Source: Clostridiales bacterium (GTDB lineage: Bacteria; Bacillota; Clostridia; TANB77; CAG-508). From it: 64,000 nucleotides of DNA. The stretch covers positions 43,597 through 107,596 of the forward strand of contig DQFO01000010.1 in the NCBI GenBank assembly GCA_003525075.1, in the 5' to 3' direction. Both the position numbers and the translations under genes were made by a program. The notes under the pieces are model-generated. The model was given only the letters and a program-made list of their open reading frames with translations. It searched no databases and had not been told where the DNA came from. Below are positions 1 through 8,193 of this stretch, in pieces (the first letter of the stretch is position 1; each line of letters starts with the position of its first letter).

Positions 1-65
1 TTTTCAATCATATTATCTGCAAAAGATATTTTTTTATTAAAACAATTTTTTCAAAATTTAGAATT

Positions 66-1400
66 TTATTCTGTCAATGTTCCATTTTCAGTATTTGTTA
101 CTATTAATGTATCTTCTTCTTTTCCTGTCTGAGCATTTATATATTCAATAAATTCTACTTCATTTATTTTTCCTTTAAATTCGTAACATAATACTTCTGT
201 ATTAAATTCTGTTGGTATTATTGCTAATTTTTCACTTGACAATTCTGCTTTTGTTGAAATATTTTTTCTTGCCTCGTCTATTGAAATCAAATTACTTGGA
301 ATTTCTCTTTCAAAATGACAATTTAAATATCCTGTTGCATCAATACCAACTATTTCACCATCATCTAATGCTATTTTTAATTTAATTAAATCAGGATATG
401 CAACTATATTTCCTTGTTTATATGCATAATTTATAACTATATATCCATCATTTTTCATATAATAAGTTTCTTGCATATTTTCATATTTTTTTGCTTGTAA
501 ATATTCTTTTCCTTTTTGAATTGCATCTTGTTCTGTTATATTTTCACCATTTGTTTCTCTATCATAATTCATATAAACAAGATGTCCACCTTTTTTGGAA
601 ATTGATATTCCTATTTTTTTATTTTCATTTGTCGTTACTTCAAATCTATATACTGGTATATTTCCATTTTCAACATATCCATTATTTTTTGTTTCTTTTA
701 TTTTATCTTTTCCAATAAATTCCTCTGCAATTGTTTTTGCTTCTTCTTCTGAAATATCATTACCTGTTACCCCTTTCTTTTCTTCACTTGTTATATGTTC
801 AGAAAATGCCCCATCATAGATTAATCCTGAATATTCGTGAAAGTTTTGTTCTACCATATTAAAATTACTTACTTCTGATATATCTGAACCTTCTGCATTC
901 TTTTTTAAATCTTCCCATTTTATAATTCCATTATTTAATTCTGTAATCATTTCATTTAATGTATTTGATAAATCATTTGCATAATTATATAGTTCTTGTA
1001 TTTTATCCATATCCTCATCTGATAAATCTTGTCCATCTATACATTTATTTGCCATAGTATAACTGTATTCACTTACTTGATTTAAAAATTTTTCTGTATT
1101 TTCAATTTCTTGACTTTCTATTGGAACCATACTTAAATAACATGTTGCTAAATCTGTTTCTCTCCATACTTCCATAAGTGTTTTTGCACCATGCCTCGCT
1201 TCTTTTGATATCATAGATTTTGCTAAATAAATTTTTGAATTTTGAATTCTATCTACAACCTCATAAAAAGCTTTATTATTATCATTTTGTACCACATTCG
1301 CATATGATGTATTTTTATTATACAAATTTATCCCTAAGATTACTGCAATAACAATAGCAATTATTGCAATAACATTCCACACTTTTTTTGAATTATTCAT
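66..1400 (-). CDS. ypeB: Germination protein YpeB
   Basis: YpeB-family protein of the spore, needed in Bacillus for stability and function of the cortex-lytic enzyme SleB. About 444 residues, the usual family size. A single membrane segment lies at residues ~10-27, followed by the helical YpeB core (motifs such as SKEARHGAKTLMEVWRETDL near residue 65) and C-terminal PepSY-like repeats (EEAKTIAEEFIG and DAIQKGKEYL). I chose the ATG at 1400 because AGGAG lies 8 nt upstream; the ATG at 1406 is only 2 nt from it. The gene runs off towards the left edge, so a sleB partner, if adjacent, would be outside the window; it is not upstream of this gene. Family assignment is from recognisable sequence; the role is from Bacillus. 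Confidence 0.88.
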   Translation of the reverse strand: MNNSKKVWNVIAIIAIVIAVILGINLYNKNTSYANVVQNDNNKAFYEVVDRIQNSKIYLAKSMISKEARHGAKTLMEVWRETDLATCYLSMVPIESQEIENTEKFLNQVSEYSYTMANKCIDGQDLSDEDMDKIQELYNYANDLSNTLNEMITELNNGIIKWEDLKKNAEGSDISEVSNFNMVEQNFHEYSGLIYDGAFSEHITSEEKKGVTGNDISEEEAKTIAEEFIGKDKIKETKNNGYVENGNIPVYRFEVTTNENKKIGISISKKGGHLVYMNYDRETNGENITEQDAIQKGKEYLQAKKYENMQETYYMKNDGYIVINYAYKQGNIVAYPDLIKLKIALDDGEIVGIDATGYLNCHFEREIPSNLISIDEARKNISTKAELSSEKLAIIPTEFNTEVLCYEFKGKINEVEFIEYINAQTGKEEDTLIVTNTENGTLTE

Positions 1401-1518
1401 TTTCATATCTCCTCACTTATTAACTTTTTCTTATTTTTTCATTTTTTTCAAAAAATTATACAATTATTTATTTTTTTGTGCTAAAATATTTCTGAATTTA
1501 TATGGAAAGGTCTGACTA

Positions 1519-2643
1519 ATGAAAGTAATTATTTTTTACGCAAAATATGGTGGTGGTCATTTATCTGCCGCTCGTTCAATAGAAAATTGTATAAATACAT
1601 ATTATAAAAATGTTAATGTTGAATTAATAGATTTTATGGAATATGCAAATAAAGAATTTAATAAAATAACAACAAAAGCTTATGCTGAAATGGCAAAAAA
1701 AATTCCGAAGGCTTATGGAAGCATATATTGGAAATCTGAAAAAGGTCCTCTTGCTCACATAAGTACAACTTCAAATAAATTATTATCTATAAAAATAAAT
1801 AAATTATTACAAGAAAAATCACCAGATTTAATTATCTGTACACACCCTTTTGCAAGCCAAATGTGTGGTTATTTAACAAAACATCATAAATTAAATACAA
1901 AAATAGCAACAATTTTAACAGATTTTGCATCACATGATCAATGGCTTGTTTATAATGAATATATTAATTATTTATTTGTATCTAATATAGAAATGAAAGA
2001 AACATTAATGAGTAAAAATATTCCAGCAAATAAAATATTTGTTACTGGAATTCCTATCTCAGAAAGATTTTTAAATAAATATGATAAAAAATCTTTATTT
2101 ATAGATTTTAATTTAAATCCAAATAAAAAAGTAGTATTATTTTTTGGTGGAGGAGAATTTGGGCTTGGAAAAAATTATACTTTAAAAGTTTTTGAGACAT
2201 TTGTAAAAGATTCTGCTGATATTCAAATCATTGCAATTTCAGGAAAAAATAGAAAAATGAAAGAAGCTTTTGAAAATATTGTTATAGAAAATCACAAAGA
2301 AGCAAATGTACAAATATTTGAATATACAAATAAAGTACCCGAATTTATGAGTATTTCTAATTTAGTTGTAACAAAACCTGGTGGACTTACTACTTCTGAA
2401 AGCCTTGCTTCAGGATTACCAATTGTTGTTATAAATCCTATTCCAGGTCAAGAAGAAGAAAATGCTGAATATTTAGTTAATCATAATACTGCAATTTGGT
2501 TAAAAAAAGATGATAATGTAGAAGAAATTATTAATAATTTATTATCTGATTCTTCAAAATTAGAAGAAATGAGTAATAATGCAAAATCAATTTCAAAACC
2601 AAATTCAACAAATGATATATGTAAAATATTATTAAATAATTAA
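1519..2643 (+). CDS. Processive diacylglycerol glycosyltransferase (UgtP/MGDG synthase family, GT28)
   Basis: Membrane-associated glycosyltransferase that adds hexose from a UDP-sugar to diacylglycerol, making glycolipids and lipid anchors. The 374 residues have the N-terminal MGDG-synthase domain (YGGGHLSAARSI at residues 10-21; LTDFASHDQW near 139) and the GT28 nucleotide-binding half (GGGEFGLGKN near 214; KPGGLTTSESLASGLP near 289; PGQEEENAEYL near 312). It stands alone, divergent from ypeB and convergent with recR. The ATG at 1519 follows GGAAAGG. Whether it adds one or several sugars, glucose or galactose, cannot be told from sequence. Confidence 0.85.
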   Translation: MKVIIFYAKYGGGHLSAARSIENCINTYYKNVNVELIDFMEYANKEFNKITTKAYAEMAKKIPKAYGSIYWKSEKGPLAHISTTSNKLLSIKINKLLQEKSPDLIICTHPFASQMCGYLTKHHKLNTKIATILTDFASHDQWLVYNEYINYLFVSNIEMKETLMSKNIPANKIFVTGIPISERFLNKYDKKSLFIDFNLNPNKKVVLFFGGGEFGLGKNYTLKVFETFVKDSADIQIIAISGKNRKMKEAFENIVIENHKEANVQIFEYTNKVPEFMSISNLVVTKPGGLTTSESLASGLPIVVINPIPGQEEENAEYLVNHNTAIWLKKDDNVEEIINNLLSDSSKLEEMSNNAKSISKPNSTNDICKILLNN

Positions 2644-2674
2644 AAAACACTTCATTTTTGAAGTGTCTTTTTTA
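2644..2674. terminator. Bidirectional intrinsic terminator
   Basis: Perfect 8-bp stem ACACTTCA (2647-2654) and TGAAGTGT (2659-2666) with a TTTT loop, A-rich on the left and T-rich on the right. It serves the glycosyltransferase gene (+) and the recR operon (-) and overlaps the recR stop codon. Confidence 0.85.
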
Positions 2675-3271
2675 TAATTCTCTTCTTCCCTCTAATGCTT
2701 TTGTAAGTGTTATTTCATCAGTATATTCCAAATCTCCTCCAACAGGAATTCCATGAGCAATTCTTGTTACTTTTACCCCTAATGGTTTTATTAATTTTGA
2801 TAAATACATAGCTGTTGCTTCACCTTCAACCCTAGGATTTGTTGCCAATATAACTTCTTTTACTTGGCCATCCATAAGCCTAGCTAATAATTCTTTTATT
2901 TTTATATCATCTGGTCCTATTCCATTCATTGGAGATATTGAACCATGTAAAACATGATATACTCCTCTAAATTCATGTGTTCTTTCCATTGCAACAATAT
3001 CTCTCACATCTTCTACTACACATATCTGTGATTGGTCTCTTTTGGGATTTCCACATATTGGACATGGATCTGTGTCTGAAATATTCCAACATTTACTACA
3101 ATATTTTAAATTCTTCTTTGCATTTACAATTGCATTCACAAATTCATCAGTTTCTTCCTGTGATGCATTTAATATATAAAATGCTAATCTAGCTGCTGTT
3201 TTATTACCTATACTAGGTAATTTTTCAAAGCTTTCTATTAATTTTTCTATTGATGGTGAATACATTGACAT
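2672..3271 (-). CDS. recR: Recombination mediator protein RecR
   Basis: RecR (199 residues, full length) works with RecO and RecF to load RecA on gapped DNA. Visible parts: N-terminal helix-hairpin-helix (IEKLIESFEKLPSIGNKTAARLAF written in two parts here: LIESFEKLPS and IGNKTAARLA), a four-cysteine zinc finger (CSKC...CPIC, residues ~57-72), a Toprim domain (CVVEDVRDIVAMERT from ~85) and a C-terminal Walker-like segment. Third gene of the dnaX-ybaB-recR operon, an order conserved in Bacillota. GGAGG lies 9 nt before the ATG. Confidence 0.96.
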   Translation of the reverse strand: MSMYSPSIEKLIESFEKLPSIGNKTAARLAFYILNASQEETDEFVNAIVNAKKNLKYCSKCWNISDTDPCPICGNPKRDQSQICVVEDVRDIVAMERTHEFRGVYHVLHGSISPMNGIGPDDIKIKELLARLMDGQVKEVILATNPRVEGEATAMYLSKLIKPLGVKVTRIAHGIPVGGDLEYTDEITLTKALEGRREL

Positions 3272-3322
3272 TTTCTTTTCCTCCTATACAATTATAGCAG
3301 AGACAATGCTCTGCTTATATTA

Positions 3323-3667
3323 TTACATTATTCCTGGTATATTAAATTTTCCCATTGATGCTGCTTGTGCATCATCTACTTGTTTAAATGCTTGATTAAT
3401 ACATGTAACAATTAAATCTTGTAGCATTTCTACATCTTCTGGATCGACTACTTCTTTTTGCAATTTTAAATCTAATATTTGCTTTTGACCATTTACTTTT
3501 ACTGAAACTGCATTTCCCCCAGCTGATGCTTCAAATTCTTTTTCAGCTAATTCTTGTTGATTTTTTTCTAAATCTGCTTGCATTTTTTTTGCTTCTTTCA
3601 TTAAACTATTGATGTTCATTCCACCAAATCCTCCCATACCTCCTGGGAATCCTCCTCTTTTTGACAT
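3323..3667 (-). CDS. YbaB/EbfC family nucleoid-associated protein
   Basis: Small DNA-binding protein of 114 residues, normal length. A glycine-rich N-terminus (GGFPGGMGGFGGMN) leads into a long helix (LMKEAKKMQADLEKNQQELAEKE) and the family core (SAGGNAVSVKVNGQKQIL, then DLIVTCINQAFKQVDDA). It lies between dnaX and recR, the standard position in Gram-positive bacteria, 24 nt downstream of dnaX and 51 nt upstream of recR, so almost certainly cotranscribed. Its exact role in replication or recombination is unsettled for the family. Confidence 0.93.
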   Translation of the reverse strand: MSKRGGFPGGMGGFGGMNINSLMKEAKKMQADLEKNQQELAEKEFEASAGGNAVSVKVNGQKQILDLKLQKEVVDPEDVEMLQDLIVTCINQAFKQVDDAQAASMGKFNIPGIM

Positions 3668-3691
3668 TTGCTTTTCCTCCTAATTTAAAAT

Positions 3692-5299
3692 TTATTCTAC
3701 TACATCAAATGGAATATCAAAACCATTTGCAAAGTTAGATATTTCTTGTTCTTCACTTGCTTCTTGTACTTGTGGTTTAGTATCTATAAATTTTATATTC
3801 ATTTCTTTTCCACATGCAACAGAAACTTGTTTTATTAATTCTTGTTTATTTTCAGGTTTTTCCAAAACTGCCTTTCCGAAGGGAGTTATCCCTCCTGGAA
3901 ATTGAATTCCTATAGTCATATCATTTACTTCTACGGCATTAGTATTTATTAAATTTGTATATAATACTATTTTTCCATTTTGTTTTAGGTTATTTACTAT
4001 ATCTTTCCAATATTGTGCTGGCTTACTATTTTTTCCAATCCCAGCAATAGCATCAGTAGTGGATTTCGATTGATTTTGTGTTTGATTGGTTGTTCTATTT
4101 GTCTGAGGTGCTCTAGCCCTAGTAGTTCCACCACTAGATCTTAAATAATTTTCTATTTTATCTAATCTTGCATAAATATCACCATTTCCTCCACTGTCTC
4201 CACCAACTGGAGCATTAGATATTTCCTTATCACATAATTTAATAATTCCAGCTTCAAAAACAATTTGTCTTTGTGTTGACTGTTTCATATTATTTTCAAG
4301 TTCTGATAATTCTGATATTAACCTTATTGCTCTTTCTTTGGTAACTTTTTCTGATAATTTTTGTAATCTTGTAAAATCTTCGTCATTATAAATAGTTAAT
4401 TTTTGATTCGTTTTTACCATCAAAATATCTTTTACATATTTTATAATTTCCCAAAGTAAATTATTTAAGTCTTTTCCTTCATTTAAAACTTTGGTTATTG
4501 TTTCCATTGCTTCATCAATATTATATTCGACTATTGCTTGTGTAATGCAATGAATATATTGTAATTTTGGTATTCCTACAAGTTCTTTTATTTTATTTTC
4601 ATCTATGTTGTTTTCACCATCTTGAATACATCTCTCTAATATTGATAACGCATCTCTCATTGCTCCTTCGGATAATGCTGCAATAATATTTAATGCTTGT
4701 GTTGTTGCATTTACATTGCTTTCTTTACATACAAGTTCTAATCTTTTTATTATATCTTCATCTGGAATTCTTTTAAAGTCAAATCTTTGGCATCTTGATA
4801 AAATTGTTGCTGGTAATTTTTGTGGTTCTGTTGTTGCCAAAATAAATTTTACATGTTCTGGTGGTTCTTCTAATGTTTTTAATAATGCATTAAATGCACC
4901 TTGTGATAACATGTGAACCTCATCAATTATATAAACTCTGTATTTTGCTTTTGTTGGTAAAAAATTAACTTCTTCTCTTATTGAACGTATATCTTCAACA
5001 CTATTATTTGAAGCAGCATCCATTTCTACTATGTCTGTTAATGATCCATCTAGTGCTGCTTTACATATTTCACATTCATTACATGGCTCTCCATCTTGTG
5101 GATTTAAGCAATTTACAGCTCTAGCTAATACTTTTGCTGATGTTGTTTTTCCTGTTCCTCTGACACCATTAAATAAATACGCATGCCCTACTCTATTCGC
5201 AATTATTTGATTTCTTAAAGTTCTTGTTATATGTTCCTGACCTACCATTTCTGAAAATGTTTGTGGTCTGAACTTTCTATAAAGAGCTGTGTACCCCAT
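3692..5299 (-). CDS. dnaX: DNA polymerase III subunit gamma/tau
   Basis: Clamp-loader ATPase of the replisome, 535 residues. Visible motifs: Walker A GVRGTGKTTSAK (~44-55), zinc-binding cysteines (CLNPQDGEPCNECEIC, ~64-79), Walker B region DEVHMLSQGAFNALLKTLEE (~118-137), sensor-1 ATTEPQKLPATILSRCQRF and the SRC motif. Domain III follows, then a Ser/Thr/Asn/Gln-rich linker (~390-425) and a short C-terminal tau-like domain. First gene of the dnaX-ybaB-recR operon; the SRP RNA gene lies just upstream on the same strand, another arrangement conserved in Bacillota. Confidence 0.96.
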   Translation of the reverse strand: MGYTALYRKFRPQTFSEMVGQEHITRTLRNQIIANRVGHAYLFNGVRGTGKTTSAKVLARAVNCLNPQDGEPCNECEICKAALDGSLTDIVEMDAASNNSVEDIRSIREEVNFLPTKAKYRVYIIDEVHMLSQGAFNALLKTLEEPPEHVKFILATTEPQKLPATILSRCQRFDFKRIPDEDIIKRLELVCKESNVNATTQALNIIAALSEGAMRDALSILERCIQDGENNIDENKIKELVGIPKLQYIHCITQAIVEYNIDEAMETITKVLNEGKDLNNLLWEIIKYVKDILMVKTNQKLTIYNDEDFTRLQKLSEKVTKERAIRLISELSELENNMKQSTQRQIVFEAGIIKLCDKEISNAPVGGDSGGNGDIYARLDKIENYLRSSGGTTRARAPQTNRTTNQTQNQSKSTTDAIAGIGKNSKPAQYWKDIVNNLKQNGKIVLYTNLINTNAVEVNDMTIGIQFPGGITPFGKAVLEKPENKQELIKQVSVACGKEMNIKFIDTKPQVQEASEEQEISNFANGFDIPFDVVE

Positions 5300-5337
5300 A
5301 TTTTCACATCCTTTATATAAAAAATGATATGAATTCT

Positions 5338-5450
5338 AATCTCTCTATGGAAAACAACGCCCACATAAAAGTATCTACTTATTGCTGCTTCCTCCCGGAC
5401 CTGACAAGGTTCATAGGCTTTTATTGAGTTTGCTTTCCATACAGAGGTTA
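5338..5450 (-). ncRNA. ffs: Signal recognition particle RNA (small bacterial type)
   Basis: Read on the minus strand, the apical hairpin of SRP RNA is plain: GUCAGGUCCGGGAGGAAGCA, with the conserved GGUCCGGGAGGAAGCAG loop region bound by Ffh. The flanks pair as a long helix (AACCUCUGUAUGG with CCAUAGAGAGAUU, two mismatches), defining the ends to within a few bases. Located directly upstream of dnaX, as in many Clostridia. The short size indicates the form without an Alu domain. End points are my estimate from the terminal helix. Confidence 0.92.
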
Positions 5451-5514
5451 GCTCTCATACCCTCCATATTATACAATGCAATTTTTGTTTTTGCAAGTAA
5501 TTTATTAAAGTTTT

Positions 5515-6258
5515 TTAATTTTCTATTCTTTTAAAAATAAGATTATTAAATTCAGTTAATTCTATTCCAGTTACTCCTTTTTCTATAACCTCTTTGGCTG
5601 GAATATCAATTTGTATATTAGTTTGATATTTTCTGTTTGTTGTTAATGTTATTATGAAATCAAATGAAATAGTTGTTTTTATATTTTCTTCTTTTATATC
5701 TGTTAATTGTAATAATTTTCCATAATCAACTTCTTCATTTTCATTAGAAATATAATTTGATAAATTATTAATTGCATATCTAAATGCGATTATTCCACCT
5801 TGATTAGAAATTTTTTGTTGCTTAATATTTGATTCCATCTCACCTGTGTATACTATTTCTTCTGTTTCATTTTCATTTGTATTTTTAAACATTACTTTTT
5901 CATCTTCAACTGGTTTGTATATTTTAGTTTCTCCAATTGAATCTGTTTTATTAATTTTTATATTATTTATAGTTACATCTTTTATTATTTCAGTTTTATT
6001 GTATCTTGAATTTTTTTCCAAATATATATATATATCATTATTTTCAGAAACATTAAAATTCCATTTTTCTTGATGACCTTCATTTTCTATTCCATTTACA
6101 CTTTGAGCTATAGCTATTTTTGTTATTTCAAATGGTATATTAGTCTCTCCTTGAACTTCATATTTTAATATATATATTCCTATACCACATAATATTGCAA
6201 ATATTATTACTATAAAAATAATTCTATTAATTATCTTTTGAGTTGATTTTTTATACAT
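5515..6258 (-). CDS. Membrane-anchored protein of unknown function
   Basis: Not a family I can name. The 247 residues have a short basic N-terminus, one hydrophobic segment (~12-31) and a predicted extracytoplasmic domain rich in beta-prone, Asn/Glu/Lys-rich sequence with no catalytic motif I can recognise. The start overlaps the end of tadA by 8 nt, so the two are probably translationally coupled. It precedes the SRP RNA gene. Normal base composition for the region and an intact frame support a real gene. Confidence 0.75.
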   Translation of the reverse strand: MYKKSTQKIINRIIFIVIIFAILCGIGIYILKYEVQGETNIPFEITKIAIAQSVNGIENEGHQEKWNFNVSENNDIYIYLEKNSRYNKTEIIKDVTINNIKINKTDSIGETKIYKPVEDEKVMFKNTNENETEEIVYTGEMESNIKQQKISNQGGIIAFRYAINNLSNYISNENEEVDYGKLLQLTDIKEENIKTTISFDFIITLTTNRKYQTNIQIDIPAKEVIEKGVTGIELTEFNNLIFKRIEN

Positions 6259-6709
6259 TTTTATTTTTTCTTAACTCCTTAAAAAATTGTTTCAATATAT
6301 TTTCACATTCAGTTTGCATTATATTTTTTTCATATTCTACTTTGTGATTAAATGTAAAATCTTCAAATAAATTTAGCACTGATCCAACTGCTCCTGTTTT
6401 ATTATCTGATGTTCCATAATATACTTTTTTTATTCGTGAATTAATTATTGCTCCAGCACACATAGAACATGGTTCTAATGTTACATACATTTCACAGTCT
6501 AATAATCTCCAGGCTTTTAGTTTTTGGCTTGCTTTTTGTATTGCTATTATTTCTGCATGTTTTGTTGTATCTGTTTTTGTTTCTTTTTGATTATATCCTC
6601 TTGCTATTATTTTTCCATTTTTTACAATTACTGCCCCTACAGGTACTTCTAATTTGTTATATGCTTTTTTTGCTTCTTTTAAAGCTTCTTTCATGAATTT
6701 TTCTTCCAT
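6251..6709 (-). CDS. tadA: tRNA-specific adenosine deaminase TadA
   Basis: Converts A34 to inosine in tRNA-Arg(ACG). The 152 residues have the zinc-dependent deaminase signature: histidine and proton-shuttle glutamate in KHAEIIAI (~51-58) and the two cysteines in EPCSMCAGAI (~80-89). Length and start (MEEKFMKEALKEAKKAY) match the family. It overlaps the following hypothetical gene by 8 nt. Confidence 0.94.
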   Translation of the reverse strand: MEEKFMKEALKEAKKAYNKLEVPVGAVIVKNGKIIARGYNQKETKTDTTKHAEIIAIQKASQKLKAWRLLDCEMYVTLEPCSMCAGAIINSRIKKVYYGTSDNKTGAVGSVLNLFEDFTFNHKVEYEKNIMQTECENILKQFFKELRKNKNV

Positions 6710-6774
6710 TTCTACCTCTTATTTTATCCACTATTATTCTTTAATGTTTTATATAAAAATTCATATGTAAATAT

Positions 6775-7128
6775 TTAGACAGCAATTTTATAATTTATAA
6801 TTATTAAAAAATATACCAATATTAAATTAACCACCAAAATTATAATTGGAAAAAGTACATCTGTTTTTTTATTATATATTTTTTTGTCATACATCTTTCG
6901 TATATATATTATTGTTATACATACATTTATTATTAGAAATGGAATCATTCTATACATTGAACTTTTAAATATTTCAATTTCAGGAGATAATTTTTCTTCA
7001 GAAGGGTATGTTGGCATATCATTTAACCATATTGCGGTATTACCATATATTAAAAATTTCATACTGATATTAAATATTATAAGAATTATTCCAGTTAAAC
7101 AATTATATTTTATTTTATCTTTTTTCAT
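6775..7128 (-). CDS. Small polytopic membrane protein, unknown
   Basis: 117 residues with three predicted membrane segments (~10-28, ~58-77, ~92-112) and a short extracytoplasmic loop (YPSEEKLSPEIEIFKSSM). I do not recognise the family. The Shine-Dalgarno is weak (AAGGA about 10 nt before the ATG). It sits alone between tadA and the tRNA-Arg region, so it could be accessory. Confidence 0.55.
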   Translation of the reverse strand: MKKDKIKYNCLTGIILIIFNISMKFLIYGNTAIWLNDMPTYPSEEKLSPEIEIFKSSMYRMIPFLIINVCITIIYIRKMYDKKIYNKKTDVLFPIIILVVNLILVYFLIIINYKIAV

Positions 7129-7153
7129 ATTTATTTTTTCCTTAAATTTTTAT

Positions 7154-7174
7154 TGGTGTTCCTAGGCGGACTCG
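7154..7174. repeat. Duplicated 3' end of tRNA-Arg (att-like direct repeat)
   Basis: These 21 bp are identical to 7254-7274, the last 21 nt of the tRNA-Arg gene (part of the T loop, T stem, acceptor strand and CCA). The two copies are exactly 100 bp apart. A direct repeat of a tRNA 3' end is the usual footprint of an integrase-type attachment site; here almost nothing remains between the copies. Confidence 0.7.
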
Positions 7175-7188
7175 TCGAGCCGTGTCGG

Positions 7189-7213
7189 GAAAATGGTCTA
7201 CTAGACCATTTTC
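7189..7213. repeat. Perfect 12-bp inverted repeat in the tRNA-flanking segment
   Basis: Arms GAAAATGGTCTA (7189-7200) and TAGACCATTTTC (7202-7213) flank a single C. A second, outer pair encloses it: CGGACTCG (7167-7174) and CGAGTCCG (7227-7234). The sequence is richer in G and C than the surroundings. Function unknown; it could be a residue of a mobile element or a structured RNA. Confidence 0.6.
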
Positions 7214-7253
7214 TGTTCCTCCTTTTCGAGTCCGTTAAGAAAACATACTTATA

Positions 7254-7329
<76 letters not shown>

Positions 7330-7449
7330 ATTTCTTTTACATTATACTTCATTGCTTTTATTTTGTAAACCTTTTTTTGTCTCTTTATTGATTAATTGTA
7401 GAAAATGATTTATAATATTTAAGATTTATAAATTGTTTGGAGGTTTTAT

Positions 7450-8163
7450 ATGCAACATATTTTAAGTAAGATGAGAAAAGCTATAGAAGACTATAATATG
7501 ATAGATGAAGGAGATAAAATTGCTGTTTGTTTATCAGGTGGAAAAGATTCAATTACAATGCTAAATGGTTTAAAAGCTTTACAAAGATTTTATCCTAAAC
7601 ATTTTGATTTAATTGCTATCACAGTTAATCCAGGATTTGAAAACTTTAATAAAGATATTCTTCAAAAAAATTGTGATGAAATTGGTGTTCCTCTTTTTAT
7701 TGAAGATACTCAAATTAAAGAAATTGTTTTTGATGTTAGAAAAGAAAAAAATCCTTGCTCTTTATGTGCTAATTTGCGTAGGGGTATAATCAATTCTGTT
7801 GCCCAAAGAGAGGGATGTAACAAAATTGCTTTAGGTCACAATCTAGATGATGTAATTGAAACTTTTATAATGAATTTAAAATATGCTGGAAATATTTCAA
7901 CTTTTTCACCAAAAAGTTATATGGACAGAAGTGGTATTACAATGATTAGACCTTTGATTTTATTAACTGAAAAAGATACAAATCACTTTGTAAAAAAATA
8001 CAACAAACAAGTTATGCCTAAAGTTTGTCCAATGGATGAAAATACAAAAAGAGAAGATATAAAAGCTGAAATTTTTGCTTGGCAAAAAGAAATTCCTACA
8101 ATTAAGGCTAATTTATTTGGTGCTATTTCTAGAAATATTGATGGATGGAAAAAAAGTATGTAA
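7450..8163 (+). CDS. TtcA-family tRNA 2-thiolation ATPase
   Basis: PP-loop ATPase of the TtcA/TtuA superfamily, expected to thiolate a tRNA base using ATP and an Fe-S cluster. The 237 residues show the PP-loop SGGKDSITML (~29-38), a CSLC cysteine pair (~103-106), the GHNLDDVIETF motif (~128-138) and a further cysteine in KVCPMDEN (~196), matching the three-cysteine cluster of TtcA. It is shorter than E. coli TtcA. The target nucleotide (s2C32 or another) is uncertain. Single gene; GGAGG lies 7 nt before the ATG. Confidence 0.85.
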   Translation: MQHILSKMRKAIEDYNMIDEGDKIAVCLSGGKDSITMLNGLKALQRFYPKHFDLIAITVNPGFENFNKDILQKNCDEIGVPLFIEDTQIKEIVFDVRKEKNPCSLCANLRRGIINSVAQREGCNKIALGHNLDDVIETFIMNLKYAGNISTFSPKSYMDRSGITMIRPLILLTEKDTNHFVKKYNKQVMPKVCPMDENTKREDIKAEIFAWQKEIPTIKANLFGAISRNIDGWKKSM

Positions 8164-8188
8164 TGCATATTTGCTTACATACTTTCTT
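8155..8188 (+). terminator. Intrinsic terminator after the TtcA-like gene
   Basis: Stem AGTATGTAA (8155-8163) with TTACATACT (8175-8183), followed by TTCTT. It includes the stop codon of the TtcA-like gene and separates it from the convergent phosphohexomutase gene. Confidence 0.6.
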
Positions 8189-8193
8189 AAAAT